This document shows, in pieces, positions 8,403-18,142 of a stretch of DNA of 64,000 nt; the stretch's first letter is position 1, and every line of letters begins with the position of its first letter. The position numbers and the translations under genes are program-made. The DNA lies in assembly GCA_050248795.1 (NCBI GenBank), contig JBFWRS010000004.1, positions 71,509-135,508 on the forward strand. The letters are read 5' to 3'. The DNA is from CAZTDU01 sp050248795 (GTDB lineage: Bacteria > Pseudomonadota > Gammaproteobacteria > Burkholderiales > SG8-39). Below the pieces are notes generated by a model. It had not been told where the DNA came from and did not search any database. It saw only the letters and a program-made list of their open reading frames with translations.

Positions 8403-8948
8403 ATGGCAGCCAGGAAAAAATCCTTTCTCACCGACGTGAAAACGCTGCGCGCGCGTGCGCGCAAGCACATCGAGCAGGGCGCGGTCACGCAGAGCTACCG
8501 CGCCGACCGCAAGACGGTCGTCAAGCTGCTGAACGAGGCGCTGGCCACCGAGATCATCTGCGTGCTGCGCTACCGGCGGCACCATTTCATGGCCGCGGGC
8601 ATCAATGCCGAGGCGGTGGCGGCCGAGTTCCTCGTGCACGCGAACGAGGAGCAGCAGCACGCCGACCAGATCGCGCAGCGCATCGTGCAACTGCAGGGCG
8701 AGCCGAACTTCTCGCCCGAGGGCCTGGCGTCGCGCGCGCATGCCGAGTACGTCGAAGGCGACAACCTGCTCGACATGATCAAGGAAGACCTGGTCGCCGA
8801 GCGCATCGCCATCGACAGCTACCGCGAGATGATCGACTACGTCGGCGACAAGGACACCACCACCAAGCGCATGCTCGAGGGCATCCTCGCCATGGAGGAA
8901 GAGCACGCCGACGACCTGGTCGGCATGCTGGAGGAACTCAAGGCCTAG
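8403..8948 (+). CDS. Bacterioferritin-like / ferritin-like di-iron protein
   Basis: A 181-aa four-helix-bundle protein with SD AGGAGAA before the ATG. The di-iron ligands have bacterioferritin spacing: E50, E83-x2-H86 (EEQQH), E133, and E165-x2-H168 (EEEH). The 33-residue gap between E50 and E83 equals that in bacterioferritin. The Lys/Arg-rich N-terminal extension (1-35) could contact DNA, as in Dps-like proteins. No haem-ligand Met in the bacterioferritin position was identified. It probably stores iron or detoxifies Fe and peroxide, in line with katG and the peroxiredoxin nearby. Confidence 0.85.
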   Translation: MAARKKSFLTDVKTLRARARKHIEQGAVTQSYRADRKTVVKLLNEALATEIICVLRYRRHHFMAAGINAEAVAAEFLVHANEEQQHADQIAQRIVQLQGEPNFSPEGLASRAHAEYVEGDNLLDMIKEDLVAERIAIDSYREMIDYVGDKDTTTKRMLEGILAMEEEHADDLVGMLEELKA

Positions 8949-8961
8949 GGCCTGACGTCGG

Positions 8962-8983
8962 GCCCGGGCGGATCCGTCCGGGC
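8962..8983. terminator. Hairpin between convergent ferritin-like and panB genes
   Basis: A 9-bp stem (8962-8970 with 8975-8983, one G-T pair) and GATC loop in the 34-nt gap between two convergent stop codons. No T-run follows on the plus strand, so intrinsic termination may be weak or helped by Rho. Confidence 0.5.
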
Positions 8984-9774
8984 TAGAAGCAGTGCTCGGG
9001 GGCGGGGAAGCTGCGGTCCTTCACCGCCTTCACGTAGGCCTCGATCGCCGCCTTCACCGAAGGCGCGCCGGCCATGAAGTTGCGCACGAAGCGCGCCTTG
9101 CGCCCGGGGTAGATGTCCAGCATGTCGTGCAGCACCAGCACCTGCCCGGACACATCCGGGCCGGCGCCGATGCCGATGGTGGGCACGGTCAGCGCCTCGG
9201 TGACGCGCCTGGCGACTGCGGCCGGCATCGCTTCCATCAGCACGATCGCCGCGCCCGCGGCTTCCAGCGCACGCGCATCCGCGACCAGCACCTGCGCGCC
9301 TTCGTCCGAGCGGCCCTGCACGCGGTAGCCGCCGAGCGTGTTCACCGACTGCGGCGTCAGGCCGATGTGCGCGCACACCGGGATGCCGCGCTCGACGAGG
9401 AAGCGCGTGGTGTCGGTCATCACCGCGCCGCCTTCGAGCTTCACCATCTGCGCACCCGCGGCCATCAGCCGCGCCGCGCTGCCGAAGGCCTGCGCGGGCG
9501 ATTCCTGGTAGCTGCCGAAGGGCAGGTCGGCGACGATCAGCGCCTGCGTGCTCGCGCGCGCGACGCAGCGCACGTGGTATTCGACTTCTTCCAGCGTCAC
9601 CGGCAGCGTCGAATCGTGGCCCTGGATCACCATGCCGAGCGAATCGCCGACCAGCAGGATGTCCACGCCCGCCGCCTCGGACAGCGCGGCGAAGCTGGCG
9701 TCGTAGCAGGTCAGCATGGCGAGCTTTTCGCCCGCGCGCGCGCGCTCCTGCAGCTTGACAATCGACACTCTCAT
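8983..9774 (-). CDS. panB: 3-methyl-2-oxobutanoate hydroxymethyltransferase
   Basis: First committed step of pantothenate/CoA synthesis: adds a hydroxymethyl group from methylene-THF to 2-oxoisovalerate. 263 aa, normal length. Family motifs are LTCYDASFA, VGDSLGM with the Mg-binding Asp, DLPFGSY, KLEGG, AHIGLTPQ and IGIGAG. The ATG at 9774 overlaps the stop of the upstream SDR gene (TGATG), so the gene is translationally coupled to it. panC is not adjacent. It ends at the hairpin shared with the ferritin-like gene. Confidence 0.95.
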   Translation of the reverse strand: MRVSIVKLQERARAGEKLAMLTCYDASFAALSEAAGVDILLVGDSLGMVIQGHDSTLPVTLEEVEYHVRCVARASTQALIVADLPFGSYQESPAQAFGSAARLMAAGAQMVKLEGGAVMTDTTRFLVERGIPVCAHIGLTPQSVNTLGGYRVQGRSDEGAQVLVADARALEAAGAAIVLMEAMPAAVARRVTEALTVPTIGIGAGPDVSGQVLVLHDMLDIYPGRKARFVRNFMAGAPSVKAAIEAYVKAVKDRSFPAPEHCF

Positions 9775-10832
9775 CAGGGGACTATCCGCTCCTCGCGGAA
9801 CTGCTTCAGCAGACGCACGAACATCTCCTCGCTGTCGACCACATCGTGAAAGCCATGCAGCCGGGACTTGGTGACGCTGGACATCACGTCCCAGTCCGTG
9901 TTGAACACGTAGTCGCCGAAGGGCCACGCGACGACTTCATCGAAGCGGTAGGGCTTCAGGCCATGCTTTCTTACCATGGAATCCCATAGCGGCGCCTTGT
10001 CGGCCATGAATTCGACCAGCGGCAGCGGCCGCGGTTCCGCAGCGGGCATGTCGAACACCTGCGCCAGCCGCGGCCACAGGTCGAGCCAGCGGAAATAGTC
10101 GCCGTTGGTGACGTTGTAGGCCTGGTTCACGCAGCGCGGATCGGTCGCCGCCCACAGCGCCGCATTGGCAAAGTGCGCCGACTCGGTCACCTGGTAGATG
10201 TTGCGGCCTGCGCCTGGCCGGCCGGGAAACGCAAACGGCCGCCCAAGCTCCTTCATGATCGCGGCGTACACCGCGATCACCGGCACGATGCTCATCGGCG
10301 TGCCCGGCGCGAAGCCGCACAGCGTCTGCGGGCGAAGTTCCGTCCAGCTCCAGCGCTTGCCGCGCTGGAAGGCGGTGAGCCAGTCGACCTGGTCGAAGTA
10401 GTAGTTGGCGCCCGCGTGCCGCGGGTCGGTCTCGCGTGCCGGCGTCCTGAACGGGCCGAGGTGGCTGCCGTAGTACTTGGTGCCAGTGACCAGCACCACG
10501 CGCTCCAGGGCGGGCGAGGTGCGCTCGATCGCGCTGACGGAATTCACCAGCATGTCGCGGTTCGGCGCGATGTTCTCGGCGTAGCCCGAGGCCTTGCCGT
10601 CCGCCGCCTGGAATGCGGCATAGAAGACGTGCGTGGCGCCCGTGACGTCCAGGTCGAAGGGCGCGAGCAGGTCCACCGACAGGTAGCGCACGTTGCCGCG
10701 ATCCTCGCCGCGCCGGCGCGACAGGCCCACCACCTGCCAGTCGGGCAGCGACGCCAGCTTGTCGACGATGTAGCGGCCGATGACGCCGAGCGCGCCGACC
10801 ACCACGGCGGTCTTCGTCGCGGCGGCCCTCAA
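9774..10832 (-). CDS. SDR-family oxidoreductase of PRISE/VEP1 type
   Basis: A 352-aa NAD(P)H-dependent reductase similar to plant progesterone 5-beta-reductase/iridoid synthase-like enzymes. The nucleotide fold is VVGALGVIGRYI near the N-terminus. The PRISE motifs TGTKYYGSHLGPF (catalytic Lys) and NYYFDQVDWL (catalytic Tyr) replace the classic YxxxK. The TTG start (10832) overlaps the ankyrin gene stop (TTGA), which decides it: no ATG occurs before the Gly motif. The likely activity is 1,4-enone reduction; the substrate is unknown. Sits between the ankyrin gene and panB in one operon. Confidence 0.82.
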   Translation of the reverse strand: MRAAATKTAVVVGALGVIGRYIVDKLASLPDWQVVGLSRRRGEDRGNVRYLSVDLLAPFDLDVTGATHVFYAAFQAADGKASGYAENIAPNRDMLVNSVSAIERTSPALERVVLVTGTKYYGSHLGPFRTPARETDPRHAGANYYFDQVDWLTAFQRGKRWSWTELRPQTLCGFAPGTPMSIVPVIAVYAAIMKELGRPFAFPGRPGAGRNIYQVTESAHFANAALWAATDPRCVNQAYNVTNGDYFRWLDLWPRLAQVFDMPAAEPRPLPLVEFMADKAPLWDSMVRKHGLKPYRFDEVVAWPFGDYVFNTDWDVMSSVTKSRLHGFHDVVDSEEMFVRLLKQFREERIVP

Positions 10833-11383
10833 CGTCCGCCCGCCAGCGAGATGAGCCTGGCAAGCTCCTCGAAGCCGCGCTTCTTCGCGTGCGCCAGCGG
10901 CGTCACGCCCTCGGGGTCGGCGAGGTTGGGCTTCGCGCCGCGCCTGAGCAGCAGGTTGACAATTTCCTGGAAGCGCGGGCCGCCGTCGCCGAGCATCACG
11001 GCCTCCAGCAGCGCGGTCCAGCCGAGGTCGTTGACATGGTTGACGTCGATCTGCGTCTGCAGCAAGAGCTTCACCACTTCGACGTGCCCGTAGTGGCAGG
11101 CCGGGATCAGCGCGGTGCCGCCGTAGCGGTTGGTGCTCTTCAGGTCGGCGCCATAGTCGAGCGCGAGCTGGACGATTTTCGCGTGGCCGCGGGCGCTGGC
11201 GACGAGGAACACGCTGTCCCTGCGCGCGTTCTGCCAGTTGACGTTGCCGCCGGCAACCACCAGCGCGCGCACGCGGGCGTAGTCGCCGCGCGCCGCGGCG
11301 TTCACCAGTTCGTCCTGCGAAGCAGGCTGCGCGGATGCGGGCAGGGCCAGCAGCAGGCAAAGGGCGAGGGCGAGCGTGCGCAT
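10829..11383 (-). CDS. Exported ankyrin-repeat protein
   Basis: 184 aa. MRTLALALCLLLALPASAQ is a clear Sec signal peptide, followed by about four ankyrin repeats (DELVNAAARGDYARVRALVVAGGNVN, and later GGTALIPACHYGHVEVVKLLL, GWTALLEAVMLG and GVTPLAHAKKRGFEELARL). It is probably a periplasmic protein-binding module; the partner is unknown. The ATG at 11383 was chosen because it opens the signal peptide and lies 9 nt after a -10-like CATAAT. Its stop overlaps the SDR gene start. Confidence 0.82.
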   Translation of the reverse strand: MRTLALALCLLLALPASAQPASQDELVNAAARGDYARVRALVVAGGNVNWQNARRDSVFLVASARGHAKIVQLALDYGADLKSTNRYGGTALIPACHYGHVEVVKLLLQTQIDVNHVNDLGWTALLEAVMLGDGGPRFQEIVNLLLRRGAKPNLADPEGVTPLAHAKKRGFEELARLISLAGGR

Positions 11384-11392
11384 CAGGGCTGA

Positions 11393-11400
11393 ATTATGAT
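11393..11400. promoter_or_regulatory. Overlapping divergent -10 elements (ankyrin gene / TauD gene)
   Basis: Within ATTATGAT, the plus strand reads TATGAT (11395-11400) and the minus strand CATAAT (11398-11393). The plus -10 serves the dioxygenase gene, which also has SD GAGGAGG. The minus -10 ends 9 nt before the ankyrin ATG. No good -35 was found for either. Confidence 0.55.
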
Positions 11401-11420
11401 GCGACTCGAGGAGGCCATCC

Positions 11421-12329
11421 ATGGCTCAGTTCACCGTCAGGCAACTCGGCTTCGCGCAAGGCGCGGAAATCACAGGGCTGGACCTGCGCCAGCCGCTCAA
11501 CGACCTTGCGCGCAAGGAACTCCTCGACGCCTGGCACCGGCACCTGGTGCTGGTGTTCCCGGGACAGGACCTCAGCGCCGCGCAGCAGGTCGCGTTCAGC
11601 CGCAATTTCGGCGAGCTGGAAAAGAACGACGCGCTGCCGCACTACCGCGACCCGGAGAACGACGAAATCCTGCTTGTCACCAACCGGCAGATCGCCGGCA
11701 AGCCGTCCGAGACGCGCAATACCGGGCGCAACTGGCACACCGACCTTTCCTACACCGCGCGGCCGGCGAAGGCCTCGCTGCTGCTGTGCAAGGAGAAACC
11801 CCCGGTGGGCGGCGACACCATGTGGGCGAACCAGTACCTGGCCTACGAGACGCTGAGCGCGCCGATGCGCGCCTTCGTCGAGACGCTGGAGGCGATACAC
11901 GACGTGTCGTTGGTCAAGGGCATCGAGAAGCGCGATCCGCAGAAAGTGGCGGAAATGAAGCGCATCAACCCGCCGGTGGCGCACCCGGTGGTGCGCACGC
12001 ACCCGGACACCGGGCGCAAGGCGCTGTACCTGGGCCGGCGCACGCGCAGCTTCGTCGGCTACACCGAGGAGGAGAGCCGGCCGATCCTGGATTTCCTCAA
12101 CGCGCACGCCACGTCGGACGAGTTCGTCTACCGCCACCGCTGGTCGCTGCACGACCTGGTGATGTGGGACAACCGGTGTCTCTTGCACGTCGCGCTGCCG
12201 GACTTCGACCAGACCAAGACCCGCCACATGACGCGCACGTCGATCCTCGGCGAGCCCACCGGCCGCGTGATCGTCGACGACGCGCCGGAGAAGGAATCGC
12301 TGATGCAGGCGATTGCGTCGGTCTCCTGA
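11421..12329 (+). CDS. TauD/TfdA-family Fe(II)/2-oxoglutarate dioxygenase
   Basis: A 302-aa cytoplasmic oxygenase that couples 2-oxoglutarate decarboxylation to hydroxylation of a small organic substrate. The iron site is H106-x-D108 (NWHTDLSY) and H256 (CLLHVALPDFD), with the 2-oxoglutarate-binding Arg in the TRHMTRTSI segment. SD GAGGAGG precedes the ATG. Taurine, 2,4-D or other sulfonate/aryloxy substrates are possible; sequence alone does not decide. It stands alone, divergent from the ankyrin gene. Confidence 0.9.
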   Translation: MAQFTVRQLGFAQGAEITGLDLRQPLNDLARKELLDAWHRHLVLVFPGQDLSAAQQVAFSRNFGELEKNDALPHYRDPENDEILLVTNRQIAGKPSETRNTGRNWHTDLSYTARPAKASLLLCKEKPPVGGDTMWANQYLAYETLSAPMRAFVETLEAIHDVSLVKGIEKRDPQKVAEMKRINPPVAHPVVRTHPDTGRKALYLGRRTRSFVGYTEEESRPILDFLNAHATSDEFVYRHRWSLHDLVMWDNRCLLHVALPDFDQTKTRHMTRTSILGEPTGRVIVDDAPEKESLMQAIASVS

Positions 12330-12428
12330 TAGGGCGATCCGCTCCGTCAGCCGGATACAACAGGCTCAAGCGCTATCACTCTTCGGAGATCGGCACCGCT
12401 CCGGCAGCAACAAGTCCTAAGACAGCTT

Positions 12429-12443
12429 CGAGCGTTTCGCTCG
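12429..12443. terminator. Perfect hairpin in the TauD-brnA gap
   Basis: CGAGCG-TTT-CGCTCG, a 6-bp perfect stem in the 224-nt gap between two convergent genes. No T-run follows it, so a terminator role is tentative. Nothing else recognisable lies in 12330-12553. Confidence 0.35.
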
Positions 12444-12553
12444 TCTCCCCAAGCTCGGGCGATTCCTGCTACCGACGCATCAGAGCAGTTGCAGGACATG
12501 GAAACCTGTGCCCCAAGTCCCCCGACGTTTCTGTTTCCTATCTCCCCGGCCGC

Positions 12554-12835
12554 TCACTTCGGCTGAACTTTTGCCAGGCGATCAGCCATGCGCGTTTGCC
12601 AACCGGGTCCTGTCGCTCGCCAACGTTGAATAACCTTCTCAGGTAGGCGAATCGTAATGAGCTTTCGCGGGTTTGCAGAACGGGGCCGCCCGCCCTTGTT
12701 CACACTGCCTCGGGCAAGCATGTCCTCGGTGAGCTCGGGCAACTCGTCGTACTCGCGCCGACGAATGACGTGCGCATCAACACGCGCGAGATCAGAGCCC
12801 GAGGAGTGGCGCGATGCGCGTTTTCTCGCGGTCAT
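12554..12835 (-). CDS. brnA: BrnA antitoxin
   Basis: A 93-aa antitoxin that binds BrnT and represses its own operon through a ribbon-helix-helix domain. The C-terminal part GRPRSANPRKLITIRLPEKVIQRWR followed by GPGWQTRMADRL is the BrnA signature (strand and first helix of the RHH fold). The N-terminus (about 1-45) is the toxin-wrapping region. It overlaps the brnT 3' end by 44 nt, the typical toxin-first order of this family. Confidence 0.85.
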   Translation of the reverse strand: MTARKRASRHSSGSDLARVDAHVIRRREYDELPELTEDMLARGSVNKGGRPRSANPRKLITIRLPEKVIQRWRATGPGWQTRMADRLAKVQPK

Positions 12836-13067
12836 TGGCTTTCCTCATGCTAAAGACGTGGCGATCCGCGCCACGCGGCGTGTAGCCAACCACAACGATC
12901 CGACCGTGCAGGACGCCAAAGCAGATGATTCGCGGTTCGCCGTAGTTCCGGCGTGTGTCCTCGACCTCGAACGTTACGCCAGCGAAGACAAGTGCCGCGT
13001 CCTTGAAGTCGAGTCCACGCTCAGCAAGGGTGGCTGCTCTCTTTCTCGAATCGAATGTGACTACCAC
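12792..13067 (-). CDS. brnT: BrnT ribonuclease toxin
   Basis: A 91-aa RelE-fold mRNA interferase. Family features are the start VVTFDSRKRAATLAERGLDF, the RIICFG strand, the VVGYTPRG segment and the C-terminal HVFSMRKANDRE helix carrying catalytic Arg/Glu candidates. The start is GTG at 13067, five nt after a -10-like TACAAT that lies in a 12-bp palindrome, so the mRNA may be leaderless. The C-terminus is slightly extended (RIAPLLGL). Confidence 0.85.
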   Translation of the reverse strand: MVVTFDSRKRAATLAERGLDFKDAALVFAGVTFEVEDTRRNYGEPRIICFGVLHGRIVVVGYTPRGADRHVFSMRKANDREKTRIAPLLGL

Positions 13068-13072
13068 AGGTT

Positions 13073-13085
13073 ATTGTAGCTACAA
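13073..13085 (-). promoter_or_regulatory. brnTA operator overlapping its -10
   Basis: TTGTAGCTACAA (13085-13074 on the minus strand) is a perfect 12-bp palindrome. Its right half supplies a -10 TACAAT (13078-13073), 5 nt before the brnT GTG. BrnA-type repressors autoregulate, so binding here would block RNA polymerase directly (inference). Confidence 0.6.
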
Positions 13086-13129
13086 CAACAAGGCTTCTGC
13101 AAGCAGCGTGGCGCGGCGGAGCAGGGTAG

Positions 13130-13993
13130 TCACTCGCCGTCGACCACCTTCGCAATCACCGGGTAGTAGGCGCCGCCATAGCCTTTGGCGATGGCGTCCG
13201 TGAATACCTGCTCGACGGTCTGCGCGCCGCGCAGCTTCACGCCGGTGTCGCGGCCCAGTTCCAGCGCGTAGCGCAGGTCCTTCAGCGCGTACTCGGTGGA
13301 GAAGGCCTTGTCCGGGTAGGCGCCGGGAAGCATCGCCTTCATGCCGTGGTTGCGCAGCGCGAAGCTGTCGGCCGAGCCCTTGGACAGCGCGTCGAACAGC
13401 AGCGCGGGATCGATGCCCGCGCGCCGGCCCAGGGCGAGCGCCTCGGCGAGCGCGTTCACGGTCTGGAACAGCACCATGTTGTTGAGGATCTTGACGAGCT
13501 GCCCGTTGCCGATGCCGCCGCAATGCGTGATGTCGCTGCCGATGTGGCGCAGCAGCGGCTCGATGCGTGCGTACACCACGGGCGTGGCGCCCACGGTGAT
13601 GCTCAGCGTGCCCTGCTGCGCCGCCTGGCGCGTGCGTGCGATCGGCGCGTCGGCCCAGTCCGCGCCTTTCTGCGCGAAGCGCGCGGCGAGTTCGCGCGCG
13701 AGCGCGACGCCGGAAGTGCCGAGGTCGACGAACACCTGTCCGGGCCGCGCCGCCGGCAGCAGGGATTCGGCGAGCGCCTTCAGCTTCGCGCCGTCGGGCA
13801 GGCAGAGGAACACGGTGTCGCAGCGCTCGGCGACTTCGACCGCGCTGGCGGCGATGGCGACACCTTCGGCGCGCAATCGCGCCAGCGGCTCTGGCGCGCG
13901 GTCGCAGGCGAGCACGGGCTGGCCGCTCTTCTGCGCGAGATTGCGGCACATGGGCTCGCCCATCACGCCGGTGCCGATGAATCCGAGTGCCAT
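13130..13993 (-). CDS. NAD(P)-dependent beta-hydroxyacid dehydrogenase (HIBADH family)
   Basis: A 287-aa soluble dehydrogenase. It has an N-terminal Rossmann fold (GFIGTGVMGEPMCRNL) and the family segment DLGTSGVALARELAARFAQKGADWADAPIA. The catalytic Lys is in GNGQLVKILNNMVL. The C-terminal helical domain is complete. Candidate substrates are 3-hydroxyisobutyrate, tartronate semialdehyde or similar. The substrate-binding segment reads DAPIART instead of the usual DAPVSGG, so the substrate may differ. It is divergent from the CoxL-type gene with overlapping -10 elements at 14029-14037. Confidence 0.88.
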   Translation of the reverse strand: MALGFIGTGVMGEPMCRNLAQKSGQPVLACDRAPEPLARLRAEGVAIAASAVEVAERCDTVFLCLPDGAKLKALAESLLPAARPGQVFVDLGTSGVALARELAARFAQKGADWADAPIARTRQAAQQGTLSITVGATPVVYARIEPLLRHIGSDITHCGGIGNGQLVKILNNMVLFQTVNALAEALALGRRAGIDPALLFDALSKGSADSFALRNHGMKAMLPGAYPDKAFSTEYALKDLRYALELGRDTGVKLRGAQTVEQVFTDAIAKGYGGAYYPVIAKVVDGE

Positions 13994-14028
13994 GCATGTC
14001 TCCGCGAAAAGGGAATCCGATGCCTGCA

Positions 14029-14037
14029 GTATAGAAT
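14029..14037. promoter_or_regulatory. Overlapping divergent -10 elements (HIBADH-like / CoxL-like)
   Basis: AGTATAGAAT-type sequence: the minus strand reads TATACT (14034-14029) towards the dehydrogenase gene and the plus strand reads TAGAAT (14032-14037) towards the molybdoenzyme gene. The predicted leaders are about 30 and 35 nt. Confidence 0.55.
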
Positions 14038-14077
14038 TCGCCGCTTCCCTCCGCCGTTTCTCCTACTTCGAACAACC

Positions 14078-16411
14078 ATGAACGACATTTCCCAGCCCGG
14101 CGCCAGCCAGTGGATCGGCAGGTCCGTGCGCAGGATCGAGGACGCGAAGCTGCTTGCCGGCCAGGGGCGCTTCACCGACGACGTCAACCTGCCCGGGCAG
14201 GCGCATGCCGCATTCGTGCGTTCGCCGCATGCGCATGCGCGCTTTTCCGCCATCGACACCGCCGCCGCGCTCGCCGCGCCCGGCGTGATTGCGGTGCTCA
14301 CCGGCGCGGACGTAGTGGCTGCCGGGCTTGGAGCGATCCCGTTCACCGCCTTGCACAAGCGACCCGATGGCGCCGCGATGACCGTGCCGCCGCGGCTGCC
14401 GCTCACCGCGGATGTGGCGCGATTCGTCGGCGACGCGGTGGCGATGGTGGTGGCCGAAACGCGCAACCAGGCGCGCGATGCCGCCGAGCTGGTCGAGGTC
14501 GACTGGGAGCCGCTGCCCGCGGTGGCGAACCTCGAAGCCACCGCGCGCGGCGATGCGCCGGCGGTGTGGGAACCGGCGTTCACGCCGGAGCACGGCAACA
14601 TCGCCGCGTTCTACCGCATGGGTGATCGCGAAGCCTGCGACGCGGCGCTTGCAGGCGCGAAGCATGTGGTGCGGCTGAAGATCGTCAACCAGCGCGTGTT
14701 CGCCAGTCCGCTCGAGCCGCGCGCGCTCGCCGCCGCGTACGACGCCGCGAACGGCAGCTACGTCCTGTATTGCCCGACGCAGAACCCGATCACCGTGCGC
14801 AGCCAGATGGCGGACGGGGTGTTCAAGCTGCCGCCGGACCAGGTGCGCGTGGTATGCACCGACCTGGGCGGCGGCTTCGGCACCCGCGGCTATGCCTATC
14901 CTGAGCATGCCGCGCTGATGTTCGCGGCGAAGACCTGCGGCCGGCCGGTGAAGTGGCTCGCGGATCGCTCGGAAACCTTCCTCTCCGAAGTGCACGGCCG
15001 CGACAACGTCACCACCGCGGAGCTCGCGATCGGCGCTGACCACCGCTTTCTCGCGCTGCGCATCCTGTCGCTGGCCAACGTCGGCGCATATGTGTCGAGT
15101 TTCGGCGCGGCGGTGCCGGCGATGTCCGGTGCGCGTGCGCCCACCGGCGTGTATGCAATTCCCGTGCTCGACCACGAGGTCCGCATGCTGTTCACCCACA
15201 CGGTGCCGGTGGATGCGTATCGCGGCGCGGGGCGCCCGGAAATGGGCTACCTGCTGGAGCGCCTGGTGTCGCGCGCGGCGATCGAACTGGGCGTCGATCC
15301 GGTCGAACTGCGGCTGAAGAACCTGGTAGCTCCGGCGCAGATGCCGTACCGGAATCCCGCGGGCCAGACCTACGACTGCGGCAACTTCGAAGGCATACTG
15401 CGCGGCCTGCTCAAGCAGTCGGACTGGGACGGATTCGCCGCGCGCCGCGCCGAGGCGGCGGCGCGCGGCATGCTCTACGGCCGCGGCATCGCCTCGTACA
15501 TCGAGGTCACGGGCAGCGCGCGCCTCACCGAGACGGTGAAGATGTGGGTCGATGCAGACGGCGGCGTGTCGCTGGTCTCGGGCGCGCAGGGGATCGGGCA
15601 GGGCATCGCCACAGGGCTCGCGCAGTCGGCAGCGGCGAAGCTCGGCGTCCCGCCCGACGGCATCCGCGTCATCATGGGCGATACCGATATCGTCAAGGCC
15701 GGCGGCGGCGCCGGCGGTTCGCGCGGCCTGCAGGTCGGCGGCAGCGCGGTGTTCGTCACCGCTCAGGTGCTGATCGATCGCGCGCGCGCGCTCGCGGTGA
15801 AGGAACTCGAAGCCGCCGAAGCCGACATCGAGTACGCGGGTGCGCGCCTGCGCATCGCCGGCACCGATCGCTCGATCGGCCTGTTCGAGCTGGCCGGGCG
15901 CCAGCCGGAGCGGCGCATCCATGTCGAGCACACCGAGACGGTGAAGGGGCAGAGCTGGCCGAACGGCTGCCAGGCGGTGGAGGTCGAAGTCGATCCGGAC
16001 ACCGGCAGCGTGCGCATTGCCAGGCATGCGGCGGTGGACGATATCGGCACAGTGATGAACCCGCTGGTGGCGGAAGGCCAGATGCACGGCGGCGCGGTAC
16101 AGGGCATCGGCCAGGCCTTGATCGAACAGTCTGTCTACGATGCCTCCGGGCAGCTCCTCACCGGCTCGTTCATGGACTATGCCTTGCCGCGCGCCGACAT
16201 GCTGCCGGACTTCGACATGGCGTTCGACCAGTCGGTGCCGACGTCGATGAACTCACTCGGCGCGAAAGGCGTGGGAGAGGCGGGCTGCCACGGCGCCACC
16301 CCTGCGGTGGTCAACGCAGTGATCGACGCGCTGTCCTCGCGCGGCGTGAAGGAAATCGACATGCCGCTCACTCCTGAGCGCGTGTGGCGGGCGCTTCAGC
16401 GCGGTAACTGA
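14078..16411 (+). CDS. Molybdopterin-binding subunit of xanthine dehydrogenase/CO dehydrogenase family (CoxL form II type)
   Basis: A 777-aa molybdenum hydroxylase large subunit. Visible are the N-terminal a/b hammerhead domain (RRIEDAKLLAGQGRFTDDV), the Mo-pterin motif GGGFGTRG, and the active-site loop AYRGAGR (about 380-386). The loop marks form II rather than true CO dehydrogenase (AYxCSFR). The catalytic Glu is in KGVGEAGCHGATPAVVNA near residue 730. It hydroxylates an aldehyde or N-heterocycle of unknown identity. Odd: no small [2Fe-2S] (CoxS) or FAD (CoxM) subunit gene is adjacent; these must be elsewhere or absent. ettA follows after 17 nt. Confidence 0.9.
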   Translation: MNDISQPGASQWIGRSVRRIEDAKLLAGQGRFTDDVNLPGQAHAAFVRSPHAHARFSAIDTAAALAAPGVIAVLTGADVVAAGLGAIPFTALHKRPDGAAMTVPPRLPLTADVARFVGDAVAMVVAETRNQARDAAELVEVDWEPLPAVANLEATARGDAPAVWEPAFTPEHGNIAAFYRMGDREACDAALAGAKHVVRLKIVNQRVFASPLEPRALAAAYDAANGSYVLYCPTQNPITVRSQMADGVFKLPPDQVRVVCTDLGGGFGTRGYAYPEHAALMFAAKTCGRPVKWLADRSETFLSEVHGRDNVTTAELAIGADHRFLALRILSLANVGAYVSSFGAAVPAMSGARAPTGVYAIPVLDHEVRMLFTHTVPVDAYRGAGRPEMGYLLERLVSRAAIELGVDPVELRLKNLVAPAQMPYRNPAGQTYDCGNFEGILRGLLKQSDWDGFAARRAEAAARGMLYGRGIASYIEVTGSARLTETVKMWVDADGGVSLVSGAQGIGQGIATGLAQSAAAKLGVPPDGIRVIMGDTDIVKAGGGAGGSRGLQVGGSAVFVTAQVLIDRARALAVKELEAAEADIEYAGARLRIAGTDRSIGLFELAGRQPERRIHVEHTETVKGQSWPNGCQAVEVEVDPDTGSVRIARHAAVDDIGTVMNPLVAEGQMHGGAVQGIGQALIEQSVYDASGQLLTGSFMDYALPRADMLPDFDMAFDQSVPTSMNSLGAKGVGEAGCHGATPAVVNAVIDALSSRGVKEIDMPLTPERVWRALQRGN

Positions 16412-16428
16412 ACTGACAGGGAATCCAG

Positions 16429-18099
<1,671 letters not shown>

Positions 18100-18111
18100 G
18101 CAGGTGCGGAA

Positions 18112-18142
18112 AAGCTGGTTTTATGGGAAACTGGCTTTATGA
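18112..18142 (+). repeat. Tandem imperfect 15-nt repeat at the antitoxin start
   Basis: AAGCTGGTTTTATGG (18112-18126) and AAACTGGCTTTATGA (18128-18142) are spaced by one base, and the second contains the ATG at 18139. The first copy holds an out-of-frame ATG. It may be an antitoxin binding site or the trace of a small duplication; the sequence does not decide. Confidence 0.55.

Noticed and set aside
13346..14077. Extended N-terminus for the CoxL-like protein
   Set aside because: This part is antisense to the beta-hydroxyacid dehydrogenase gene; the family start is the ATG at 14078.
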